64,000 nt of DNA from Dipteronia dyeriana (taxonomy: Eukaryota > Streptophyta > Magnoliopsida > Sapindales > Sapindaceae): assembly GCA_032871835.1 (NCBI GenBank), contig CM065298.1, positions 110,301,476 through 110,365,475 on the forward strand, given 5' to 3'. Below are positions 21,742 through 31,726 of this stretch, piece by piece; position 1 is the stretch's first letter, and each line of letters begins with the position of its first letter. The translations under genes were made by a program, and so were the position numbers. A model generated the notes under the pieces. The model searched no databases. It saw only the letters and a list, made by a program, of their open reading frames with translations, and was not told where the DNA came from.

Positions 21742-22557
21742 CATTTGAAACATCCGGTAGGTGTTGCTGATTGTTTCAATGTGGAATTAGTAGATCCATG
21801 AGTTTGCCCAGAATCAAATTCGGCCTTAAAAGAGTCTCAAAAGGGTAAAAGGAGAAAAATTTCACATTCTGCAGAATATGAGAACATGATTGAACAGTTA
21901 AAAGAAGACAAACAAATGATTGTCGCTCTTAACTCTGAATTGACAACAAAGATCACTGAGTTACTAGAAGAAAAAGAGTCTTCATTACAATGGTATGCAG
22001 TACTTTCTCAAGAGGTTGAAAAGCTCAAAGAGGAGTTTAATCACCGGATGAAGCTAATGAAGGCTGAGATTGAACAAAGAGATAAAGCCTTAGAGATTAT
22101 GAAGATTAAGGAAATTGAAGACATTGCAAACCTTAAAAGGGCGGAGCAAGAGATCAAGTCAATGGTCATGGATGAGAAGAAGCAATTGAAGGAAGTCAAG
22201 ATCAATAAGGTGAATAAAGATGAGTCAAGTAATTCCATCACCAAAAAGGAAGATCGAATTCCAAAAAGAATAAGAAGAAACAGAAAGAATCAAGATCGAT
22301 CATTGAACAACAGCCACCAGAGAGGTAACTTACATAATTTTATTCCCGTTTGTCACTTTTGTAACAGGAAAGGTCACATTCGACCAAGATGCTACAAGTA
22401 TATAAGACAATATAAACAAGGGAGAATGAATCCAACGAATGTGAAGAAAGTATTGATCAAAAAGGTTGAGCTAAGGAACGTTGAGAGTGGTGAAACTTTC
22501 AAGTTGAAGAAATTATGTGATGAATATGAGATTGTTGCATCACCATTAGAGTCGTAG
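21742..22557 (+). CDS. Coiled-coil plus CCHC zinc-knuckle segment in place of pol
   Basis: The longest open part is 21886-22557 (223 codons). Upstream to 21742 the same frame as gag-protease continues with only one more stop (TGA near 21799), so it once formed, or nearly formed, one polyprotein with gag. Residues 1-100 are Glu/Lys-rich with heptad-like Leu/Ile spacing (coiled coil). Residues 115-145 are basic. Residues about 156-172 are CHFCNRKGHIRPRCYKY, a CX2CX4HX4C zinc knuckle. The wording 'IPVCHFC...GHIRPRCYK' resembles the Gag C-terminus of SIRE/Maximus-type Copia elements more than Gypsy Gag. I infer capture from such an element. The likely role is nucleic-acid binding or Gag-like assembly; there is no enzyme domain. 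Confidence 0.6.
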
Positions 22558-25510
22558 CACTCTCATACGTCTCGCCTAGACGTTAAATAAAACGCTTGGT
22601 GGGAGGCAACCCACCCAGGTACAATTCTTTTTGTTTTTATTTTGATTTTGTTTTTTCTTTATTTTTGAATCATAATTAGTGTATTTCAAGAACCTTTATA
22701 GCCAGAATTAAATATCGTCAAATTTTTAATCTTGTGCTTAATTCAAGGATATTGTTTAATTTAGGTTTGGGGGTATCTTGTGGTTTTGAATGACAAAGAA
22801 CAGGTGCTTCTAATTTGTGCATATTTAACTGTGCAGAGAAAGCTTTGGAAACAATTTCATTCAAGCACCGTTGTCAAGACCGCTCTCTAGACACATGTCT
22901 ATACTGCGGTAGGCAAAGCGTGTACCCTCTGCCAAACTTCGCGGCGCAGACCGCCCCTGAAGCACATGCCTCCACCGTGGCTCAACAAGCAGGTACACAC
23001 TGGAATTTCTCGTGGCACTGACCGCTCCATAGACGTGATGTCTATACCGCGGCATGCAAAACGTTGATCCGCTGTGAATCACCGCTGGCTAGACCGCTTG
23101 AGAGGCGATGCTTGAACCGCGGTCCAGACCACAGTAGCTTGAGTTAAACGGTGCGTTTTGAAGTTTTAGGTAAGCAATTTTAGGCATCATCGCTGCCCAG
23201 TCCGCGGCCTAGGTAAGAGACCTAAACCGCGGTAAGGCATGATTTACGTACCTATATAAGTGTGTTGACTGGGCTATTTTTACTTTATTGTTTTTCTTTG
23301 GCTGCACCCGTTCCTCTTCTCCCTCCACTTCTCTTTTTGTTTAATTTTTAAAATTTTGTTTTTATACATTGAGGACAATGTTTAGATTAGGTTTGGGGGT
23401 GTGAATTCATGTTTATTTTATTTTATTGAACGATTTGTTCAAATCTACAAAAAAATGCCCTGTTTTGAAATTTTTTAAGACAAACGTTTTACTAAAAATG
23501 TATATATTGGTGAGGAAATAATTTTTTCTGTCCATATATAGTTCTTTGATTTTTCGATACGAATCTAACGGTATAAAGAGCGTAAAATTCTGGATAGTGG
23601 TTTAAAAGTTATGAATGTTTCTTCGACCAAAGATCGCCCTGTTTTTGCAAATCTGCGCGTGAACTGTTTTCCATGTCTGTTTTCTTATTTTTTTGATTCG
23701 AATTTTGAAATATTTTCTAAATAAAAAGTGTGCGTTTATATGTCTAGCTTATTGTGTTAAATTTTCGTTAACTTTTATTCAATCATTTGAGAGATATGTG
23801 GTAAAGAACAGACATAGGTCATTTTAGAAAGTCACCGGTTTTGAATTGTTTGTCCTCCATTTTTCGATGCTTCTTTTGTGTGCTTTAAGACCGTAATATA
23901 TGCTTTATTCACTGAGTTTAAACTAACGTCTTTCCACTTAGAGTAGTGTATTGCATTTTTCAAAATTTATGGCATGCTCTTGATATGATAGTGGATAGGA
24001 TGCTTAGTTGGATAGCCATGATTAATAGTGGAGACTACCCTTGTGAGTTCACTAAGCCAAAAAGCGTACATAAATATAATTATAGAGGGTTCTTTTGTTT
24101 CTACTCCTAAACATTCATTAGGTTCTTAGCATTAGAAATTGATCTCAATAGGTTATGCATTGGATATTAAAGAACATTCATCATAAAAAGATATCACATG
24201 TGAACTTTGCTCTTGTTTTGGTTGAACCATTAGAAGTGATATAGGTAATGTGTGCTTTAACTCACTTAAAAGACCTTAATTATTTCCTACCTTTATGTGT
24301 GTGCTCCATAGCGAATTTTGAAGCCAAACACTATAAGCCTTTTTCTTTCATCACCCACATTAACTTAACCCCAATGAGCCATAATTTAGTCATACATTAT
24401 AGCTTGGGATCATATTGAGGTGATGAAGATAATTGAAGAGAGTTCGAAATGGGTGATTTGTGATGTGCATGTACCAAGACAAAGCTAGAAGATCAAATGC
24501 AAAGAAGGTGCTGGAAGAATTATGTAATTTATGTACAAATTCTCATCTAATATAAAAAAAAAAGTTAAAAAAAAGAAGAAGAATAAGGATAATTGAATGA
24601 GATGATGAGTCAAAACAAATGTAAGTGAAACGGAAAGAGCTTTATTATGAAAGTAATGAGAAATCAAAATCAACTCAAGAAGGAGAATGAACAATTTTTT
24701 TTCAAGAAGCTTGGATGCAAGTGGAATGAAGAATTAGAAGAAATTCGGCCGAGTATGAAGAATGTCGAAGAATTTCTCGATATAATCCTAGGTTTGTTTG
24801 CTATCCTTTTCCCATTCTTTCTTAACCTTAACCCAATGGCTCCGTTACAACCAAAGAAAATACCTAATTGATCTTTTGGGGATGCTAGCTCGAGAGTAAA
24901 GGTAAATATGTGCTCTATCTTGTTCTTAATATTTGATTCCGTTCATGAGATTCTTTGCATAAAATCAAACGTTTTTTTTTATTATATTCATATACGATTA
25001 TATCTTTAAATTTCTTGTGCATAAACTCCATTTGCATATGCTTGATGAGTGTATTTACCTAGGTTATGTGTAAAATCAATGAGTGACATCCTGTGAGAAT
25101 TAGAGTCGAGGCGAATTATATCTATGGCATTTAACGAATGCGTTTTTGAAGCTAGAGTGTCTTGAGTATGGGCTTTTCATTTAAAAATAAGCATGCATTC
25201 AAATTTGTGGCATAATTTTAGTCTTTATTCAGTGGCTCTAGCATGTATTGGTTTTGAATGGTACATGTGAGTTTGCATTTTGATTATTTGGTTTTTCGTA
25301 GAAATATGTTTGTGGGTAGCATAACTGTAAACCCTCAGGAGACAAAACTCCTCCTACTAGGGACACCTAGAGGTTTAAAGGCTTGTAGCATACGCTCAAT
25401 GCTATCGTGTTGCCTACGAAAGTGGCTTAGTTTATTTTTATTTTATTTTTAGTTTTTGTTTTTATTCTAGTTTTGCTCGAGGACTAGCAAAATATAGGTT
25501 TTTGGGTATT
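22558..25510. other. Non-coding 3' internal region of the TR-GAG element
   Basis: It starts with the AAACGCTTGGTGGGAGGCAA landmark that normally follows integrase in Tat/Athila-like elements. It contains TTTGGGGGT twice (about 22766 and 23392), and ends with a GAGGACTAGCAAAATATAGG purine-rich stretch just before the 3' LTR (possible polypurine tract). No coding region of more than about 75 codons looks real. Confidence 0.7.
22870..23245. repeat. GC-rich cluster of ACCGCGGT-like words
   Basis: About ten copies of ACCGC, GCGGT or the palindrome ACCGCGGT occur within 375 bp of an otherwise AT-rich element. The same words recur in both LTRs around 18130-18250 and 25860-25990. Confidence 0.7.
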
Positions 25511-27137
25511 TGATCGGTCTATTTCTGTACATGTTTTAGGTCCTCATTTCCTATTATTTGTGCTTTGTTCTTGGGTAAAATTAGGTATTTTATGTGTTTG
25601 TTGAGCTTGTATAGGCCACATTCCATTCAAGAGGTGTTGAATGTTATTTTGGAGAAAAAGATCAAAAATATCAATTTTCGGATCAGTGCAGAACAGTAAT
25701 ATTACGGGGCCTATATCTTTAAGCTCAGTTCGAATTGTGTTTCCTACTACCTATGGATTGAAATCCCCGGAAGTCTAGTTTCCGGCGCACTTTACGGATT
25801 GCAATTCCGATATTCCTAGAAGAAGTTATGCGCAATTTAGTAACCAAAGGTCAGTGCTGGATAGTCAACCGCGGCCTAGACTGCCGTCCAGGCACAAGAC
25901 CTAGCCAGCGGTCTACGGAGCGGTACTTGGCAGAGGAATTCCGCGGTCTGGACCGCGGCGACCTCCGGAGCAACCCAGGCCGTGGTTTGGTGGATTTTTT
26001 GGTGGAAAACCACTCCGAATTGGTCCAGAATTGCTCCAAAACTTCCCAAATCAAATTCTAATGATTTTAGAAGACCAAAACATGTTTGGGAAACTTCCAA
26101 AACTCAAATTTTGAGTCAAATATCAAAAGAGGAAATTCAATTTAGGAAAGAATTATCATTCCTTGTCTCATTCAACTTTCCCACTTGATGGATTTCCTAA
26201 ACCTAAGAAGAATTGGGGGTTCACAATGAAAAATCACTTATAAATACTCCATATTCTTTACAATTAAAGGAGATTCCAGCCATCCACCACCAATCCATCA
26301 CAACACATCAACATTCATCTTTATACATCGAAGATTGAAGACGAAGAAGAATTCATCAATGTGTTTTATTGTTTCTTTCTCTTCTCTTTCTATTTTCGTC
26401 ATGTGTAACTAATTCCATACTAGGGAATCAATGTGAATCTCTATGAATGCTCTTTGTTAGAATTGACTATATTTAATTAAATTAAGTTTTGATTCATTCA
26501 ATTCATCATATGTCTTAATTCTTATTTCTTGTTAATGCATGATCATACGTTGGCATGAATTTAGGGATTTGATAATTCAATGATTAAGGTTGGAGTATTG
26601 ATCTATATGTAATCTTAACTAATATTCAAATTGAATGGATAAAATTGATCTTAGCATTGATCTATGCAAGTAGGTTTTGGTTCATTGTTCTTGCACTTAA
26701 TGGGTTCTCGATTGCAGTTTGCGCCATTGATCTATGGGTAAATTGTAATTGAGAACACTTAATTCATCCCAGGATCATACGGTAATAATCATACTTAAGA
26801 TAAGAACGAACTCTTAACTTGATTAATATCTTTCACAATCAATTCGAAACATTGAGTAAACATAGTAGGGGAGCATTGATGACCTAGTGCTTTCTCACCT
26901 TTGATCACAGCCAAATCTCTTCAGTTGCTTTCATTAGATTAATTTATTTAAGTTTTTAGTTTAAATCAATTCACCATCAATTTCTGGTTGTTTTTAGTTT
27001 AACTTTAATTAGAATTTGATCTAACCAAATAAATCACTTTTCCTCGTGGAAACGATCTTTACTTGCCGCTGTACAATATCTTCACGATCCGTGCACTTGC
27101 GAGTATTGTTTTTATAAACACGATTTACATCACATCA
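25511..27137 (+). repeat. 3' LTR
   Basis: Two bases longer than the 5' LTR, with scattered substitutions and small indels. TATAAATA at 26239-26246. Ends ACATCA, followed by the ATTAT target copy. Confidence 0.95.
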
Positions 27138-27745
27138 ATTATCTAGAAATTAAAGTGCTCTTGGCTCCACATACTTTGTTCTTTTCTACTGGAAATCTCA
27201 TTTTTTGTTGGGTTGTAGTGTAAATAGGACATGATAGAGCTTGAGTAGAAAGTGTTTGTTCATTTCACATGGGTAAGGATCTAGGGTTAATACCAATCAA
27301 TAAGTTGTAACAAACTTCGTAAGTGTATTTTCGATATATAAATTGAAACAATTCGATTCGAGTAATTTTGAAATCCAAAACGACAATTTGTTGAAATTGG
27401 TAAAACTCTTTCGATGAAAAGTGTATCATATATGTAGGAATCGATGGTTCATATGATTCTTTGATTGAAAAAATTCACAAAAAGGGGTGTGTTGTCGCCA
27501 TTTTTAAAACAAAAGATCACTAAAGTAATGTCTAAACCCAATGATTCAAGGCAAAGATAAAAGGGATCCTGGAATAAGGAAATACCATTTTCAATTGTCT
27601 CAAAAATTAAATCAGAATGTGAATTAAGAATCAAAAAATTTATTTGAAACGAGACAAACAAAAAAGGGGTTTAAAGACCACTCCCTAAAGATTTTCTTTA
27701 GGGCTATTTAAAAGTTATCCAACTTGAGTTATGATAGTATGAATG
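27138..27745 (+). other. NUPT right half: plastid rps16 intron
   Basis: It continues the rps16 group II intron directly from 17781. Recognisable intron landmarks are AAATAGGACATGAT, GGGTTAATACCAATCAATAA and CCACTCCCTAAAG. Exon 2 is not reached, since sequence after about 27745 belongs to a tandem repeat. It has plastid base composition and no open frame. Confidence 0.78.
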
Positions 27746-28054
27746 CTTGAAGTTGTATACACGTAAAAATAATTGTATAACAAACAAATAAACGTATAAC
27801 GTGATTGAACTTGTTCACCCTATGTCAAACTTTTACATAACAATTTTGAAGTATATTTATTCACTGAACAACTTTAACGTTCGGGGTCACGTTAACTTGT
27901 TCACTTTACGTTGAATTTGTTCATAACCGTTTTTACATCAACTTGTTAAGTAAAAAACTTTAATGTTTAGTTTAATGTTGCACTCGTTCAGACAACGTTA
28001 AACTTGTTCATGATAAATTATGATGATTTGTTCATAAAACAGGTTTAACGTTAT
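27746..28054. repeat. Tandem-repeat region, left part
   Basis: Diverged copies of an AACTTGTTCA/AACGTT-rich repeat that continues after the solo LTR at 29244. Confidence 0.7.
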
Positions 28055-29243
28055 TGTTAATAGCCAAATTTGGCTAGGGACCAAAGGAAATTTTTTCACT
28101 CTCTTGCCTTTATGCAAAGGTCCAAATCCAGGCTTATACAACAAGGAATCGAGGTTGCCGGGTCGAAGCTACCGGGCGACCTCACGGAAGCGAGACGAGG
28201 TCACCCATACCTATTGGACTCTAAGCACGCATCCAGACTCACTAGTTAAAGCCCGAAGCTCGATCGATGTGAGAAGTCCTAAGCTCTTCGAGGTTGGGAT
28301 ATCATGTGGCCTTCCCAGAAGCATGCTACCATATCCACCTGTACATAGAGACCTTTAAGGCATCAAGTTTGTCCTACAGTGTCACTCCATTTCGCCAAGG
28401 GATGAACCTAATCTATCCAAAATGGTAAGGACAAAGCTCGCAAAGCTCCGTTACCACCAAATAATGGCAACGCAGATATGTCAAGCGCCCAATGGGGACA
28501 TAGAAAGGCCAGATCAAGCTCCTAGTATTAGGACTGGTATAGAGATGTACCTCGCCATTCGAAGGCAGCAAGCCCCATAGTTGATGACCTCCATGATGCA
28601 CCTCACCATGGCAGCATATGAGGTCACATTCACTCTCTAACGTGCATTAAAACATTATGTACGTGCATGACAAGTGATTGAGTCCAACGAGGAAACAAAC
28701 TTATCTCCCTCCAAGATATCATCTAATCGGTTAAACCAAAGTCAATGACATTTAAATAAAACATTCCGCCCGATAAGGGGGGAATTTGATTGAGATATTC
28801 ATAAGGGGTGAGTAACGAGTAAAACCTAGTTTGACCGTGTATCACATCATGTAGTAGGGGGACGACAAAAAAGAGAACATAGAGGACACAAAGAAAGAAA
28901 CAGAGTTAGAATTCGTCTAGGAAAAAGAGAACTCCATTATCGCCTAAATTCTCTAAGAAGAACATGGCCTTCGTTTCATCTACTTCTCGACAGACACGAA
29001 GTTGCCACCCTCATTATACCCAAGAGAGATCGAGAATTTTGAGTGGCTTTTGTATGTTACGTTTGATCCATTCACAATAATAAAACAGTGTCTTTCATAC
29101 GTCGTGTTATGACCTATTTTCATCTCCTCTATTACACGCGTAAACCAGGTACCGAAGGTACCACCCCCGATCGTGACCTCCGAGGTAGTGGTCTCGAAGG
29201 TGTTAGCTGAAATTCCTCACCCCGAGCAAATTTTCGGCCAACA
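28055..29243. mobile_element. Solo LTR inside the tandem repeat
   Basis: It starts TGTTAATAGCC and ends TTTTCGGCCAACA. It is flanked by GTTAT (28050-28054) and ATTAT (29244-29248), a 5-bp target copy with one mismatch. The 1189 bp has a much higher GC content than its surroundings and no internal retroelement region. Its ends fit a plant Gypsy LTR; the lineage is not assigned. Open frames at 28104-28358 and 28413-28601 have no recognisable domain. Confidence 0.78.
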
Positions 29244-30390
29244 ATTATTTTGAATGTTAAACTCGTTTATAAAGGTTTACGTAACTTGTCATCGAACATG
29301 TTTAACGTTCACAATAACATTAAACTTATTTAATCCACGTGTTCAACTTGTTCATCATATTTAACATAGACTTGTTCACTGAACAGGTTTATCATTGGTC
29401 TTAAAGTCATACTCGTTCATTCTACATTGAACTTGTTCATAATGGTTAACGTTAACTTGTCATCGAACATGTTTAACGTTCACAATAACGTTGAACTTGT
29501 TTAATCCACACGTTTAACTTGTTCAACTTGTTCATCATATTTAACATAGAATTGTTCACTAAACAGGTTTATTGTTGGTCTTAACGTCATACTCGTTCAT
29601 TCTACGTTTTACTTGTTCATAATGGTTAACGTTAACTTGTAGTCGAACAGGTTTAACGTTCACAATAACGTTGAACTTGTTTAATCCTTACGTTCAACTT
29701 GTTCATCATATTTAACGTAGACTTGTTCACCGAATAGATATATCGTTGATCTTAAAGTGATACTCGTTTATTCTACTTTGAAATTGTTCATAATGGTTAA
29801 CGTAAACTTGTCGTCGAATAGGTTTAACGTCCACAATAACGTTGAACTTGTTTAATCCACACGTTCAACTTGTTCATCATATTTAATGTAGACTTGTTCA
29901 CCGAACATGTTTATCATTGATCTTAACGTGATACTCGTTCATTCTACATTGAACTTGTTTATAATGTTTAACATATTTTTGTTCATAAAACAAGTTTAAT
30001 ATTCAGATGAACGCCAAACTCGTTCCAATAACGTCAAACTTGTTCAAGACAATTTACGTTCACTTGTTCACAAAACAAGTTTAACGTTTAGATCAACGTT
30101 AAACATGTTTAACCTACGTTCTTCTTGTTCATATAAGGTTTACGTTAACTTGTTCATTGAACAAGTTAACCATTATTAGCTATACATTCAACTCGTTCAA
30201 CCTACATTGAATTTGTTTATGAAATTTACGTTGACTTGTTCATTGAACAAGTTTAATGTTTCCATGACGTTAAACTAGTTCAACCTATATTGAACTTATT
30301 TTGGATAATTTACGTTTACTCGTTCACTTAGTGACTGTAATATTCATATTAATGTTCAACTTGTTAAACTTACCTTGAACTCGTTCTTCA
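29244..30390. repeat. Tandem repeat, period about 171-180 bp
   Basis: The landmark GTTCAACTTGTTCATC occurs at 29341, 29521, 29692 and 29863, giving periods of 180, 171 and 171 bp, followed by more diverged units to about 30390. Each unit is itself built from shorter GAACTTGTTCAT / TTTAACGTT words. It is satellite-like. Confidence 0.85.
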
Positions 30391-30540
30391 ATTTAAAAAA
30401 TAATAATTTTTATTAACTTTTTTAGATAATCAATAAAATAATTTTCACATTTTAACAAATATTTTTAATATATTTTTTAAACAATTCAATTTTTATTCAT
30501 TATTATGTAATATGATATAATTATATTATTATTTTATAAA

Positions 30541-30660
30541 GGTCAGTAAATTATTGGCACCATTTGGGGGTGTGTTGTGCAAATATCATCATTTTACTAA
30601 TGTATGTTTAAAAGTCACCATTTAGTGTGATCGGACAAAAATACCCCGAACTGTTGAAAA
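30541..30660 (+). repeat. Left terminal inverted repeat of E2
   Basis: It inversely matches 2765-2886 (E1) closely and the right end of E3 more loosely (shared: GTTTAAAAG, and a T-run then CCCC/GGGG pattern). Confidence 0.75.
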
Positions 30661-30969
30661 AGAGAGAAAGTTGACGTTTTGTTAGTGTGAAAAAAGCTAG
30701 AGTGAGAAAGAGACTGACGACAACAGAATTGACGGCGAAGTGATCAGAACGAGAACCAGAATACACCAGATTTGTTACGATTGACAAAGGTAATTTTTGT
30801 TCCTTTTTTTCTCGATTTTGTAGTTGATAACTTGCCATTGCATGTTAGACTTGTGTTTTGTTGATTGAAATCTTAGATTAGGGTTGAAAACGAGATTTGA
30901 GAATGGTTGTGGTTTATGTGAGGTTTTAAAATTAGGTTGAATATGTGATGAGGAAGATAAAATTCTGGA

Positions 30970-31690
30970 TATCGAGGAATTTTAATTTTGAGAAATTTTG
31001 AAATCGAGAATTTTTTTAGAGAAATCGAGGTTTTTTGGAACAAGATCGAGGATTTTTAACTAAGAATCGATAATAGTTTTTAAAGAATCAAGAATATTTT
31101 TTGATCAATAATTTTATGAAGGGATCGAGAATTTGATAAATGGATCGAAAATATTTTTCAAGCGATCGAGAATATTTTTTAAAAGATCAAGAATATTTTT
31201 CAAACGATCGAGATTATTTTCAAAAGATTGAGAATATTTTTCAAACGATCGAGATTATGTTTCAAAAGATCGAGAATATTTTTCAAACGATCGAGATTAT
31301 TTTTTACAAGATCGAGAATATTTTCAAACGATCGAGAATTTTATCAAAGTGTTGAGAAATTTTGAAAGGATCGAGAATATTTTGTTTTTATTGATCGAGA
31401 ATGTTTTTCAAATGATCGAGAATGTTTTTCAAAGGGTCGAGATTTTTTAAAAGGATCGAGTAAATATTTAAAAGGATCGAGAATTAGATCTAAGGATGGA
31501 GAAGATTTTGCAAAGGATCGAGATTTTATCAAAGGATCGAGAAAATTTTTCAAACGATCGAGAACTTTTTCAATTGATCGAGAATAATTTCAAAGGATCG
31601 AGAATATTTTAAAATGATTGAGAATATTTTGTAAAGGATCGAGAAATTTTTTAAAAGGAACGAGAATAAATGTCAAAGAACCGAGTTTTT
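30970..31690. repeat. TCGAG minisatellite, left subterminal array of E2
   Basis: About two dozen exact TCGAG cores, many in 21-bp steps, as in 'atcgagaatatttttcaaac' plus g repeated with variants. Most of the 31200-31340 units are exactly 20 or 21 bp. The array lies between the element end and the DUF1985 start. Confidence 0.9.
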
Positions 31691-31726
31691 TCTAGTTTAC
31701 TTATGTATTGTTTGTGACATTGCAGA

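Larger units (their letters stand above)
17782..27137 (+). mobile_element. Non-autonomous Gag-protease-only LTR retrotransposon (TR-GAG type, Tat/Athila-like) inserted in plastid DNA
   Basis: It is bounded by LTRs 17782-19406 and 25511-27137 (TGATCGG...ACATCA) with a perfect 5-bp target duplication ATTAT (17777-17781, 27138-27142). The primer-binding site is complementary to tRNA-Asp. The inside holds gag and protease (19588-21741), then a coiled-coil/zinc-knuckle segment (21742-22557), then about 2.9 kb of non-coding sequence with the GGGAGGCAACCCA and TTTGGGGGT landmarks common to plant Tat/Athila-like 3' regions. There is no reverse transcriptase, RNase H or integrase, so movement would need another element's enzymes. 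By eye the LTRs differ by roughly 2-3%, so insertion is fairly recent. Confidence 0.93.

Noticed and set aside
24485..24871. Open frames in the TR-GAG 3' region
   Set aside because: Short, low-complexity (poly-Phe/Leu), on both strands. No known domain.
28104..28601. Two open frames in the solo LTR as genes
   Set aside because: No domain, opposite strands, entirely within a delimited LTR.
31140..31553. Open frames with DREYF/IENIF repeats
   Set aside because: Translations of the E2 left array, with no independent coding evidence.
30970..31690. Regular short repeats that look CRISPR-like
   Set aside because: Units are 20-21 bp with no distinct spacers, cores are degenerate, there are no cas genes, and the context is a plant MULE.
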